In this document: positions 1 through 10,305 of the stretch, piece after piece
How positions within the stretch are numbered: the first letter of the stretch is position 1
How the letters are laid out: every line of letters begins with the position of its first letter
From: Syngnathus acus
Taxonomy: Eukaryota > Chordata > Actinopteri > Syngnathiformes > Syngnathidae
Direction: 5' to 3'
Length of the DNA stretch: 64,000 nucleotides
NCBI RefSeq assembly: GCF_901709675.1
Contig: NC_051099.1
Location: 9,546,001-9,610,000, forward strand
Translations under genes and position numbers: made by a program
Notes under the pieces: model-generated
Seen by the model: the letters and a program-made list of their open reading frames with translations, nothing else
The model's database searches: none
What the model was told of the DNA's origin: nothing

Positions 1-278
1 AAATTCGGGACTGATACAAATAGAGCGCGAGTGCGCCATGTCCGTACTACTGAGTACGTACGTACACGCACTTGTGAGTGTGCACCGAGCTTTCTGACAC
101 GGCTTCCGGTAGTAAATGCGCAGGCGAGCGGTTCCCCATCTACTGGGGAAACGCAGTCATTGCAGGCAAAATGACAAAAAAAAAAGTTTAATAATACAAT
201 TAATTCAGGGTTGGCGGGCCGGATTAAACGGTCCCGTGGGCCGGATGTGGCCCGCGGGCCGTAGTTTGCCCACCCCTG
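1..278. mobile_element. hAT-type DNA transposon, right end
   Basis: The stretch ends in GTTTGCCCACCCCTG at 264-278, preceded by GC-rich sequence built from CCCGCGGGCC-type blocks at about 210-260. This is the usual terminal inverted repeat of Charlie-like hAT elements. The other end is not in the window or lies in diverged sequence, so the extent to the left is a guess. No transposase frame is visible. Confidence 0.55.
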
Positions 279-405
279 ATCTAATCCAATGACAGAACAT
301 TAATGCTCAATAAAAAACAGCAAAGATCCAAAGTTGTGTGCTCAAGGGACTATGCAGGTGAGAAGGCGAACTTCCAAATAAACCTTAGTGTGCCAAAAAC
401 TACAT

Positions 406-505
406 CAGGGGTGTCAATCGTACGGGCTGCGGGCCGAAATCAGCCTGTCAGGGGGTTTAGTCCGCCCCGCGGGATAAATCTACATCAATTAAAAAAAATA
501 AAATG
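406..505. mobile_element. hAT-type terminal fragment
   Basis: CAGGGGTGTCAATC at 406 starts a stretch with hAT-like TIR wording (GGGCTGCGGGCC, then CCGCCCGCGGGA). I do not find the matching right end nearby, so this is probably a truncated copy. The short frame across it is not a gene. Confidence 0.4.
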
Positions 506-616
506 AAAGATTTATTTGTCCACTTGGGACGCTATCTTTTTGTCAAACCAGAATACCTGATGCAATACTGCACGTTACGAGTGACGAGTATGTGAGCCAG
601 GACATTGGAAGGAGTA

Positions 617-1006
617 CCGTATTTTCCGCAATATAAGGCGCACCGGATTATAAAGCGCACCTTCAATGAATGGCCCATTTTAAAACTTTGTCCATATATA
701 AGGCGCACCGGATTATAAAGCGCATAGAATAAATAACTCAACGTTGCTCAAACGTTAATGCAATCACGATATAGTAACACTCGAAATAGTGAAAACAATA
801 ACAATATATCAATAACTCAACGTTGCTCAAACGTTAATATCACACAACACACAAAATAAACATGTAAAGTTTACATTCATAAATTAGTCCTCATCCACGA
901 ATCTATATTGGTCCATATATAAAGCGCACCGGATTATAAGGCGCACTGTCAGCTTTGAGAAAATTTGAGGTTTTTAGGTGCGCCTTATAATACAAACTAA
1001 ATACGG
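617..1006. mobile_element. MITE with CCGTATTTT ends and TA target site
   Basis: Inverted ends CCGTATTTTCCGC (617) and ...TAAATACGG (1006) are flanked by TA at 615-616 and 1007-1008. Inside, the phrase CATATATAA(G/A)GCGCACCGGATTATAA occurs in both halves. A roughly 27-bp direct repeat (AATAACTCAACGTTGC...) occurs near 731 and 811. TA duplications and this TIR suggest a Tc1/mariner/pogo-type non-autonomous element; the superfamily is inferred. There is no coding capacity. Confidence 0.75.
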
Positions 1007-1008
1007 TA

Positions 1009-2172
1009 TGTGGAAGCATACACTAATTTATTAGACTGACTTTTTCTGTGTCTTCTTGGGGGTATTTTTAGCAAGTGTAGAAAATGAGAACAGGTTCCCC
1101 CCTCCCCAAGCAAAATTAGGAAATCAAGAATAAGGTAACATTAATTTTTTGTTATGAAGGTTTGAAAAAGCAAAAATAAAACTGTTTCTACTTCCAATAT
1201 TTTTGTTGGAACGTTTTTGCATGTCTGGACCCTGGTCTATAAGGTTGGTCGAGATAGTGGACCTCTTGCCAATTTATTTGGGGACCCCTGGTCTAGAGCA
1301 TGTGGATTAAGAGTGGACTCTACTAAGAGTACTATTTCATTGCTTATCAGACAACTGGGTCCCTAGATCGCATTCCGATTTTTTATGAATACGCAAAATG
1401 GAGTAGTCACGGAAGTCACATGTGAACAATAATATCCTGTCTTTAGTCTTCTTATTGACCCTTGAGGGGAATCCAAACAAATGGAAGGAGGACAAATAGA
1501 CAAATTAGCAACTTTTTTTTTTGCGAGGAAAACCTCTAACCTGCAAATAGCGAAAACATGTCTTTTTGGTCAGCTTATAGGTTTTGGATAACTTGTTCAA
1601 AGCTAGCAAAGGTATCATCAATATATAGATCTGAATACTATAATACCCTTATCATACAAGGTTTTAAAGCCATTGTCTACTAATGATGGCTGAAAAAGGT
1701 GATATGGTGTGGTAATATATGGATGGTATAATTGGGGAATAGATAGAAACACTTTGAATACCCAAACATTTTTTAAATTGGTTCACAATATGTAAGGAAT
1801 GAGTTACAACCACAGTAGAACTCCTGATCGCGATGCTAATTCGTTTCAGAGGAAGCGTCGAGAAGCGAATCCGTCGCGTTCCAAAGCAGTTTGTCTAATT
1901 TTGTCTAAAACAGTACATATAACCACAAAAAAAAGACAAACATACTGGAAAGCACAGCCTTACACTGTTCGTGTACAGCGCTTGACATGTCAGACATTCA
2001 AAAGACAAATAATGAGCTCGAAATAAATGAAACATGACAAAATAACACTATTTAAATGAAAAATGTATGCACTTACCCAAGGTAGAAGAGCCAAAGTCCC
2101 GAAAATAATGTCACAAAAGCAAATTAATGTGAACGAAAAGCATGGCTATTGTTAACAAATACAGTGTGATGC
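1009..2172. other. Non-coding, nothing recognised
   Basis: This is AT-rich sequence with no convincing frame, tRNA or intact repeat. GGGGACCCCTGGTCTAGA near 1281 looks like a worn hAT terminus. The position suggests intergenic or intron sequence of the angiomotin-like gene. Confidence 0.5.
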
Positions 2173-2336
2173 ATGTAAACGCACACAGGCACCTGTACCT
2201 ACCGTGTCATTGCGCATGAGCAAAAGTTGTGCTGGTGTGTTGTATTTTGTGGGTATGTAAACGCACACAGGCACCTGTACCTACCGTGTCATTGCGCATG
2301 AGCAAAAGTTGTGCTGGTGTGTTGTATTTTGTGGGT
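2173..2336. repeat. 82-bp perfect tandem duplication
   Basis: The unit starting ATGTAAACGCACACAGGCAC at 2173 is repeated without visible change at 2255, a period of 82 bp. It is not coding. Confidence 0.9.
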
Positions 2337-3206
2337 ATGTTCATTCCTGAAAAGGCCTCGCATTAAAGCTTGCTCTTAAAAAGATCCGTTGTCCAGCCTC
2401 TTAAATATAACATACAGTAGCTTTCTTTTTACATGGTTGTTATTGCGTGAACTCAACTCTTCATCTTGAACCCCCTTGATTGTGGTCTCGCCGGTGCAGC
2501 TTTATGGCTATTATTTACAAATACGTACAGTAGCTTTCATTTTACACGGCTGTTATCGCGTGAATCATGCTGAGAGTTGAGTTCTTGTTGAGAGTTGAGT
2601 TCTTGTAGCCTTGCAGGGGCAGCTTTCCGGAAGCGGGCCACGCACGACTGCAGCCGGGTGTCACAATGGTTTAACACCTACCACACACAACAATGCCAAC
2701 TAACGTCGGTTTTCGAAGCGTTGTCCGAGAACCGAGGCAAAGCTTTCCTGACATTTGCGTCAAACTCCGAATGCCAACATTGTCTTTGATTGTGCCATTC
2801 ATGGTAGAGGATGGAAGGAAGTGAATGTGGACTATTAGTGAACGTTTCAGTCTGGAGCCAAGCAGGGATCTTATTGTCTCTAATTTGTAACCACAGGAAA
2901 AGTTTGCAGGTGATGTAGAGCAGAAGCTCTGCGTACAGAGAGACTGTATGTGTTCAACTACCACTTACGATACCTTGTATGATATTACTGCTTCTGAGAG
3001 TAACAGAAACCTGTCGAGGAGGAGGGGGAAGAATGTTATTTTTCAGCGCTTCCGTATACACCACTAAAAGAAGGGGGGAACGTTATCTTAAAATTTATTG
3101 TAAAAATCAGTCGGAAACCCATCCCGGCCGGCTGGGGGCTTTACCACTTTGAAGGGCCATTATAGCATTATTAATTCAGATTTTCTTCCAGTCTCATTTT
3201 AAAATC
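2337..3206. other. Non-coding with diverged short duplications
   Basis: A block beginning CAGTAGCTTTC recurs at about 2415 and 2526 in diverged form. An 18-bp unit (TGAGAGTTGAGTTCTTGT) is doubled at about 2571-2606. The short frames on both strands here resemble no protein I know. It may be an old LTR or ERV remnant, but I cannot show boundaries. Confidence 0.4.
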
Positions 3207-3633
3207 TGTCTCACGCCTGTGCCACACACCTTCCACACTACTTCCAGCCGGTGACCTTCCACTCAGTCACAGCCACGCCCCTCCCATCAAGACAATCACC
3301 TGCACCTGTCATGACCAATTAGCAAGTCCCTATTTAAACACATTCAGTCGGCTACCCCTGCCTTGTGCCTCGTTCCTTGCCTTGTGCCTTGCTCTATTCC
3401 TAGTTGCCGACCCGATTTGCCGTATATTGACCGACTATGCCTGCTCGCCACCTGCCCCAATCAACTGCCCGTTACCGACTTTGCCCGTTCGCTGCCTGCC
3501 CTGACTAACTGCCCGATCACGATCACGTCCTCGACCAGTCCCTCGAACCACGCCGTGCCAAAATCTCCACCACCTCATTCCCCAGATACATTGAATAAAC
3601 ACAGTGTTTGCACTTGGCCGCTCGCTTTTGACA
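3207..3633 (+). mobile_element. Probable solo LTR (gypsy-like)
   Basis: The stretch runs from TGTCTCACGCC to ...CTTTTGACA. It holds a TATA-like CTATTTAAACACA near 3331 and an AATAAA near 3594, in the order expected for U3-R-U5 on the plus strand. No internal region follows. The flanks (AAATC / AAAGT) do not form a clean 5-bp duplication, so the boundaries are tentative. The 125-residue frame across it is a shadow. Confidence 0.5.
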
Positions 3634-4122
3634 AAAGTCAGAATCAATTTCCAGAATATTCATATCAGGAAAAAAAAGGTAAAATCAGTCACAGCCAGCT
3701 ATGGAGTCTGAAGTATACAATTTCGAATAAAACTAAATAAAGCAATTATTGATAATCTGATGAGCTGTCAAGGAGTCATCCGGTAACATAATTTGTGATA
3801 TATTACAAAATGACGCTTTTTGACAAAGTTGATGGGCTAATAATTCGGATGAATTACCCCCCTCTTCATAAAATCTGCAATGGGATTTTAGGACAAGCCT
3901 CTCTGCCTGAGTACTGGTCAAGAGGTCAGTCACTAGCTCAATAAATCAGGGGTTGGGGAGTTGGCTATAAGTTTATCCAGATCTTAATACCTGACATATA
4001 ATTTTTCAAATTACTCACCATTCGTTTTCCTGATTTGGGCTGACCAAGAATTGGTCATTAAATAGAGTGGCTTTATCCTCATTCATTACTAAAAAAAATG
4101 AAGGCATCTTGAAATATGTTAC
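3634..4122. other. Probable intron, nothing recognised
   Basis: AT-rich non-coding sequence immediately 3' (on the minus strand) of the angiomotin-like exon at 4123-4242. The next exon of that gene is not visible down to position 1, so it lies outside the window or has been lost. Confidence 0.5.
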
Positions 4123-4242
4123 CTGCTTTCCATGTCCAAACATTGGCGATTAGCCATTAGAATATCTTTTTGAATGTGGGCTTCCACTGATGTGTCATAG
4201 CTGCTGCTGCGAGAATGGCTTAACATTGTGACAAAGGTGTCC
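4123..4242 (-). CDS. Angiomotin-family exon (AMOTL1-like), downstream exon
   Basis: On the minus strand, a pyrimidine-rich tract ending ...GTCTTTTTTAG is followed by a 120-bp open exon and the donor AG|GTAAC. It starts with the last base of a codon and ends after the second base of one (phase 2 at both ends). The exon reads [20 protein letters not shown], then a stretch ending [12 protein letters not shown]. From family knowledge, angiomotins carry a segment of this type (RDTT-x-SHS..SYD, then ANRRC-x-EMEGR) after the long coiled coil, before the C-terminal PDZ-binding region. Angiomotins are tight-junction scaffolds that bind YAP/TAZ and actin. The glutamate run usual between the two motifs is short here. 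The gene lies on the same strand as exon 9343-9488, but the phases do not fit directly. A decayed paralogue is possible. Confidence 0.65.
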
Positions 4243-4493
4243 CTAAAAAAGACAACTGTAGTGAGAAGGGTGAAACAAAAACATTCTGTGTTGAGACTGC
4301 TGTAACCAGTGAGTATACATTTAGAAAATATGTTGTAGCATTCACACACAACTGATGTATACCTGTAGTAAATGATTTTGGCATGAAATATTGTTAAAGT
4401 TCGAAAAGAATGGGTATGAACCAACTTAATTCCTGTAACCCAATTTGAGCACTAAAGGTTGTATCCTGGTAATTTCCACTCACTGATTGTCTT
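4243..4493. other. Probable intron, nothing recognised
   Basis: Non-coding sequence just upstream (minus strand) of the angiomotin-like exon. It was searched for the missing coiled-coil exon without success. Confidence 0.45.
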
Positions 4494-4735
4494 CTGGCGG
4501 CTCGGTGGAGCCCTGGTTAGCACGTCCGCCCCACAGTTAGGAGGGTGCCGGTTCGATTCCACCTTCGACCCTCCCTGTGTGGAGTTTGCACGTTCTCCCC
4601 GTGCCCGCCTGGGTTTTCTCCGGGCACTCCGGTTTCCTCCCACATCCCAAAAACATGCTTGGTCGGCCAATTGTGCACTCCAAATTGCCCATAGGTGTGA
4701 GTGCGAGTACGGACGGTTGTAAAAATAAAAAATAG
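4494..4735 (+). mobile_element. tRNA-derived SINE, 3'-truncated
   Basis: The tRNA-like head at 4494-4560 has an A-box-like CCTGGTTAGCACGT and a B box GGTTCGATTCC. The fish SINE core phrase GTGTGGAGTTTGCACGTTCT and the CTCCGGTTTCCTCCCACA block follow. It stops around GAGTACGGACGGTTGT, before the part ending in the GGAT-type tail that the copy at 17472-17829 keeps. Confidence 0.8.
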
Positions 4736-4935
4736 CTGGTCTTGCATCGCACATAGTCATGAGTGCCTGCCTGTTTTTTTACAACAAGCTGTTGAAGTGT
4801 CCGGCCACTGTAGGCACGGGAGAAGTTCTGACACTCGTGGGCTAATGCGGGCCATAGCAAAAGAACACATAGTAACACATGTAAAGTGATAGCTCCTGAC
4901 ATCCCAAAAAACAAAACCCAACCCTAAGCCACGAG
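4736..4935. other. Non-coding spacer
   Basis: No recognisable exon or repeat. I looked here for the missing angiomotin exon and did not find it. Confidence 0.4.
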
Positions 4936-5787
4936 TCAATTCCAATCCGACAAGTCAGTCACCGGAGGAAAACGTTTCCCAAGCACCGTCGTCAGGTGGG
5001 ACCACTCAAGCTGCGTTTCTCGACAGGACCAAGTCCGACAACCCTTCCGATCAGTAGGTCCGACAGAGTGCACGGCACGAACTGCCAGGACGAGAGTAGG
5101 CATTGGAGTCGGCAACGGAAGCCCACGAGAAGGCGGAACCCGGGACCGCCGGGCACGAACCGACGAAGCCGGGAACTCATTACCGGAGAGGGAAGGAAAC
5201 CAGACAGAACTCATACAGATCCCAGCTGGACGGGTCCGTCGAGTTTTGGCAGGTCAGAATGCCACGAGATGCCCCCCCCCCCCCCACAGTGCGTGAGGGT
5301 AGTCAGCCCCAGCTCCATGGGTTCAGGCCCTTTCTGCTGGGAGGGAAAAGTGACTGATACGGGCTGGCTGGCTACAAAAGGGGCCCAGTCACGGGTGGGC
5401 GGCAGGTGGAGCGGAGCGGCAGGGAGTCTCAATGATGCCCAAGGCATCGAGCTGGCGTCACGGTGGCGGAGAGAAAGAGTCAACTTTGTGTCCTTCTCAC
5501 ACCATCTTGACCGGATCGGCCGATCCACCCATGTGGCCAGGTCCATGGCGTCCTCGAGGGTTTGGGGGCATTCATAGGACACCATCTCATCCTTAACCTA
5601 CTCAGCTAGCCCGTGAAGAAACATCCCCATCAAGGACGCGTGGTTCCAGCTGGTCCGCCCGGCCACTGTCTGGAACTTGATCACATAGTCGGCCACGGGC
5701 TGGTTGCCTTGGTGGAGCTCCAACAGTTCCTCCGCCGCTGAGGCCAAGTCAAAGACACGAAGCAGCTCATAGGCGATTGCCAGTCAT
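4936..5787 (-). pseudogene. Ty3/gypsy gag remnant
   Basis: Read on the minus strand, 5787 down to about 5580 gives gag-like wording (…EELLELHQGNQPVADYVI…), and then LEDAMDLATWVDRPIRSR, matching the end of a retrotransposon gag domain. About 60 residues on comes PMELGLTTL, the phrase that precedes the zinc knuckle in fish gypsy Gag; the chromovirus at 19407-24856 has PMQLGRAKL. The frame changes several times and a stop follows the gag part, so it is dead. The 5' portion is cut off where the L2-type LINE begins at about 5788. Sequence between 4936 and 5211 may be the continuation but is not recognisable. Confidence 0.6.
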
Positions 5788-8700
5788 ATTGACGTCATGA
5801 TGGCGCCGCGGATGGCCACCACGGTGAGTCGCTCTCTGTTTCTTTGTCTTATTTTGTGTGTTTTCTGTGTCCTCTGCTGTCCATCCCGGATCACTTTTAC
5901 CAGAGAAGCGCTGTTAAACATCGGACAGTCTTCTTCTGGTATTTTTTCTCCTTTTCTCTCTGATTCAGACTGTTTGTCGGAGATTTTAGCCGGAGCGGCG
6001 GTGCTATACAAGCTAGCACGACGACGACGAGGCGGAGAATGAGCCAGAGCCCTCGTAAAGCTGAGGCAGAGAGGGTTCCGTTCTGCCCTACCATCAATTC
6101 ATCTGGCGAATGTCCGCTCTCTGGCGAACAAGATGGACGAACTGCTGCTCCTCATTTCAAGGAACACGGACTTCAGAAGATCCGCCGCGCTGTTTTGTTG
6201 AAACGTGGCTTAGCGGACGCAGCCCCCACCACGCCGTGGAGTTAGCTGGGTTTCGGCTAATGCGTGCAGATCGCAGCGCGGAGCTCTCCGGAAAATCAAA
6301 GGGAGGTGGTCTCTGTTTCTATATTAATGAACGTTGGTGTACTGATGTCACGGTGTTGAAAGAGTTTTGCAGGCCTCTTCTAGAAACACTTTTCATAAAC
6401 TGCCGGCCGTTCTATTCACCACAGGAGTTCTCCTCGATCGTCATGGTGGCTGTTTACATTCCACCACACGCACATGCGAGTGAAGCCACGCAGATGCTGG
6501 CTGACCAGGTGACAGACATGGAGAAACTTCTACCAAATTTACAAATCATTGTTCTGGGTGATCTTAACAGGGCGAACCTCGCACACGAACTCCCCAGATA
6601 CAGACAACACATAATGTGTCCCACCAGAGGAGCATAGACACTGGACCACTGCTACACCGTAATTAAATATGCATACCACTCTGTGGCTCGTGCAGCTTTA
6701 GGACTCTCGGACCACTGTCTAGTTCATCTGATCCCGGCCTACAGGCAGAAACTAAAAACGTCTAAGCCTGTGGTGAGGACTGTGAGGAAGTGGACAGTGG
6801 AGTCAAGGCAGGACCTCCAAGCCTACTTTGACTGCACCGATTGGGGAGTTTTTGAAGCTGCAACTTCAGACCTGCATGAACTCACCGACACTGTCACATC
6901 ATACATCAGTTTTTGTGAGGATCTGTGTGTGCAGACTAAGACCTTCTGCACGTACAACATCGACAAACCTTGGTTTACACCGAACCTCAGGAGGCTGCGC
7001 AAAGTCAAGGAGGAGGCCTACAGGAGCGGCGACCGGGACCTGTTCAAGCAGACCAGAAACACACTGAACCGAGAGGTCAGGAAAGCCAGGAGGTGTTACG
7101 GGGAGAGCATGGAGAGACACCTCTCTGCCAATCTTGATCCCTCAACAGTGTGGAAAGGTCTGCAGAGCATCACAGGCTTCAAGAAACGAACCCCCCGTCC
7201 TGTGGAGAGCCCAAGGCTTGCTAACCAGCTAAACAGGTTCTACTGCAGGTTTGATCGCTCCTCCCACACAACGGGACCTCCTGCAGCACAATCTACATAC
7301 TCACCTCCCCCCACAACCGCTCTGTCCACACCTCCATCACCGTTGTCACCTACTCTCTCTCTTGCAGAGGCCGCGCCCGCGCTCCAGATCCGCGAGGAGG
7401 AAGTGCGCCAGATGTTCCGGAGACAAAAGATCAGGAAGGCACCGGGCCCAGACGGCGTGTCACCTTCCTGCTTGAAAGTCTGTGCTGAGCAGCTGGCACC
7501 CACCTTTGCACGGATCTTCAACCGTTCCCTGGAGCTGTGTGAGGTGCCCTCGTGCTTCAAGAGCTCTACCATCGTTCCAGTGGCCAAGAAGCCCTCCATC
7601 ACAGGGTTTGAATGAATATAGACCTGTCGCACTGACATCTGTGGTCATGAAATCTTTCGAGAGGTTAGTGCTGAACCACCTGAAGGATGTCACGGGCCCC
7701 CTGCTTGAGCCCCTCCAGTTTGCCTACCGGGCAAACAGGTCGGTGGATGATGCGGTCAACATGGGACTGCACTACATCCTGCACCACCTGGATACCCCAG
7801 GAACGTACGCCAGGATCCTGTTTGTGGACTTCAGCTTGGCGTTCAATACCATCGCTCCTGACATCCTCCAACAGAAGCTCATCCAGCTCGCGGTGCCTGC
7901 CTCCACCTGTCAGTGGATCACCAGCTTCCTGACCAACAGGAGACAGCGTGTGAGGCTGGGGAGCATCACATCTGGTACGCGGACCACCAATACTGGAGCC
8001 CCTCAGGGGTGCGTCCTCTCCCCACTGCTCTTCTCTCTCTACACCAACGGTTTCTCCTCAGGTGACTCTCCTGTGAAGCTCCTGAAGTAGGCAGACGACA
8101 CCACTCTTATCGGACTGATCCAGGATGGTGATGAGACTGCGTACAGACAGGAGGTGGAGCGGCTGGTCCACTGGTGCAGCCAAAACCACCTGGAGCTGAA
8201 CCCGCTCAAGACCGTGGAGATGACAGTGGACTTCAGGCGAGACCATTCACAACTTTCACCCCTCACTATCCGCAGTAATACTATTCTCTCCACAGACACC
8301 TTCAAGTTCCTGGGAACCAAAATTTCTCGGGACCTGAAATGGACCGGCCACATAGACTCTGTCCGGAAGAAGGCCCAGCAGAGGCTGTACTTCCTGAGAC
8401 AGCTCAAGAAGTTCAACCTGCCGCGGGAGCTTCTGAAGCCCTTCTACACTGCCATCATCCACCTCTGCACCTCCATCACTGTCTGGTTTGGATCGGCCTT
8501 CAAACAAGACAAGCACAGACTGCAACGGACAATCAGGACTGCAGAAAAGATAATTGGAATCAACCTCCCATCTATCCAAGACTTGTACCTGTCCAGGACC
8601 AGGAAATGTGCAAGTAACATCTCTACAGACCCTTCTCACCCAGGTTGCAGTCTGTTTGAACTACTCCCCTCCGGACGGCGTTATAGAGCTCTGTACGCCA

Positions 8701-9135
8701 AAACCAGCAGACACAGAGACAGCTTCTTCCCCCAGACTGTTGCTCTGATGAACTCACACCACTATTAGAGTCTCAGAGTCATTACTGTGCAATAACATCC
8801 TGCTCTCCATACCTTTTTTGAATTTGTCTACACTGTTTGTACTATGTGTCCTCTCTGCATCCATTGCAGCCTGGTCATCCTGGAAGAGGGACCCTCCCAT
8901 CTGTGGTCTCTTCTCAAGGTTTCTCATTTCCCCTAGCTGGAGTTTTGAGTTTTTCCTTGCCCTCTTGGGAGTTTAAGATCAGGGGATGTTTGAGAATATT
9001 TGCCATTTTTCACGTCCTGAGTGTTGTTAGTCACCTAAATGTTGAACAGAGGCTGTGATTACCGAAGTCAAATTCCTTGTTTGGCACGCTCAAACATGGC
9101 GAATAAAAACTCTTGAATCTCTTGAATCTTGAATA
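5788..9135 (+). mobile_element. L2/CR1-type LINE, near full length, degraded
   Basis: Endonuclease (about 6110-6800) and reverse transcriptase (about 7380-8768) frames run on the plus strand. A 3' UTR of about 360 bp ends in a repeated TTGAATCT-type tail at 9108-9135. The 5' part begins near ATGATGGCGCCGCGG at 5796, like the start of the second LINE at 31648. Its 3' UTR also occurs, inverted, at 38264-38542 and 39425-39720, so the family is multicopy. It has inserted into a gypsy gag remnant on its left. Endonuclease cuts target DNA and RT copies the RNA there (target-primed reverse transcription). Confidence 0.85.
6110..8768 (+). pseudogene. LINE ORF2 (endonuclease + reverse transcriptase), broken
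   Basis: The order is AP-endonuclease (RPFYSPQEFSS, then VAVYIPPHAHASEA, then IIVLGDLNRANLAHELPRY, and SDHCLVHLIP about 40 residues further on), linker, RT with KAPGPDGVSPSCLK, FVDFSLAFNTI (motif A), [13 protein letters not shown] (motif B) and ADDTTLIGL (motif C), and a CR1/L2-type C-terminus (LLPSGRRYRALY). Three lesions are visible: an in-frame TAG at 6635-6637, a 1-base frameshift near 7605 and an in-frame TAG at 8088-8090. The last replaces the aromatic residue just before the ADD catalytic pair. The product cannot be active. Confidence 0.8.
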
Positions 9136-9342
9136 TGAATAGAAACCTCATATTCACCTTTATTATAATCCAGATATAACTCAAGTCACTGGAGTTCTTC
9201 ATACAAAATTATAGTTTGCCATTCATCAGCATTCATGTTCATTCTGTACCCGCCCCAAAAATGGTGCAACCAAATCATGTGCTGGTGCGACCAAGTCGGA
9301 AATTTGTTAAAATTACATGTTAATGTACAACCCTGATCTTAC
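9136..9342. other. Probable intron of angiomotin-like gene
   Basis: Non-coding; contains the donor-side intron sequence of exon 9343-9488. No further exon seen. Confidence 0.5.
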
Positions 9343-9488
9343 CTCCTCCTCTAGTTTGACCACTTTGGCTTGGGCATTGTTAAGGGCCTGGCCCCTGATT
9401 TCGATGTGTCTCCTCTGGTCTTCTGCGGTTGAGTGCAGCACATTTAGCTCCATCTCTAGTTTTTCTTTTTCACGCATCGTTTCTTTGT
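9343..9488 (-). CDS. Angiomotin-family coiled-coil exon (AMOT/AMOTL1-like)
   Basis: On the minus strand, acceptor CTTAG at 9493-9489 is followed by a 146-bp open exon and a strong donor, GAG|GTAAGATC at 9342. It begins with the last two bases of a codon and ends in phase 0. The translation includes [34 protein letters not shown] and AKVVKLEEE, a charged coiled-coil stretch. From family knowledge this matches the central coiled coil of angiomotins, just before the segment usually continuing with QVYV-x-KVEKMQ. That continuation is not found in 4243-9342. The acceptor itself lies inside the 5-bp target duplication of the BEL element, so the natural pyrimidine tract now sits 7.5 kb away at 16979 and beyond. 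Family assignment is strong; which paralogue, and whether the gene works, is not settled. Confidence 0.75.
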
Positions 9489-9493
9489 CTAAG
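9489..9493. repeat. BEL target-site duplication, left copy
   Basis: CTAAG here matches CTAAG at 16974-16978, directly flanking the two LTRs. On the minus strand it reads CTTAG, the splice acceptor of the angiomotin-like exon. Confidence 0.9.
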
Positions 9494-10272
9494 TGTACAG
9501 AAGGCTGTAACATTGTTTGCATGCTGTGCTGTTCTATGTGCATGTTTGTGTTGGCAGCGGCTCTGCCTTGTGTTCCCGCTCCGCATGCCACGTGACTCCA
9601 TGGGGTGACGCGGCATTCTCCGCGCATGAGCAGGGCAGTCCGGAAGAGAGCAGTTCACGGTATGGTGGTGTAGAAGTTCGCTAGTCATAGTCGAAGCGAA
9701 GTAAAGCCGAGTTCATGACCAAAAAGTAAGCCCTATATCTTTGTTGTCGTATAATAAGTATATTGGTTTGTATTTGTTGCCTTCGTGTCAGTTCGGGTCC
9801 TTGTATGGCACTCGGAGCGGATTCGCGGACGAGAGACACTTCCTGTTGCCGCCATTCCTGTTCCTCATTTCGATCACTAGAGGTCTCCCCAGACCATCCG
9901 ATTGCCCACATTACTATGAGTATCATTGAGATAAGCATAATGTGGCCACTTGTAGCATTAGAATTCAACCATGTACGTTGGCAACAACTTTATTATACTG
10001 TATTTCCTTTAGGGTCATTTGAAACATGTTTGTGCTATATTTGGAATATTTAGTTTGGGATTGTTTTTTACCCTTATTCTTATTATTCGTTATTGCAGAC
10101 TCCGCCATTCTATAAACCTTTAATTCTGCAACTCAATAAACCTGTCCATCCATCCATCTACCGTTTGGCCATTCCCTGTGTCCAGCGTCCTTTGCGGCCT
10201 CCTGTATTCTGACCGATACACCATCTTGTACACTATATACACCCAAGATCTAGCGTATAACCCTCCCCAACA
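9494..10272 (+). repeat. BEL 5' LTR
   Basis: 779 bp, starting TGTACAGAAGGC and ending CCCTCCCCAACA, matched by 16195-16973. It acts as promoter and start of the element RNA; no further sub-boundaries are assigned. Confidence 0.93.
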
Positions 10273-10275
10273 TTG

Positions 10276-10292
10276 TGGTCCTTCGAGCCGGA
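10276..10292 (+). promoter_or_regulatory. BEL primer-binding site, tRNA-Tyr type
   Basis: TGGTCCTTCGAGCCGGA, three bases after the 5' LTR, is the exact complement of the last 17 nt of vertebrate tRNA-Tyr including CCA (tRNA sequence from general knowledge). It primes minus-strand DNA synthesis. Confidence 0.85.
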
Positions 10293-10305
10293 TATAGTGT
10301 TCAGG

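Noticed and set aside
3363-3740. 125-codon frame rich in Pro/Ser
   Set aside because: It falls within a probable solo LTR and has low-complexity, non-conserved wording.
5211-5585. 124-codon minus-strand frame as a host gene
   Set aside because: Its wording matches the end of gypsy Gag, so it is a retrotransposon remnant.
9681-9968. 95-codon frames repeated at 9681-9968 and 16382-16669
   Set aside because: Both lie in the BEL LTRs, so their identity reflects LTR identity and not conserved coding.
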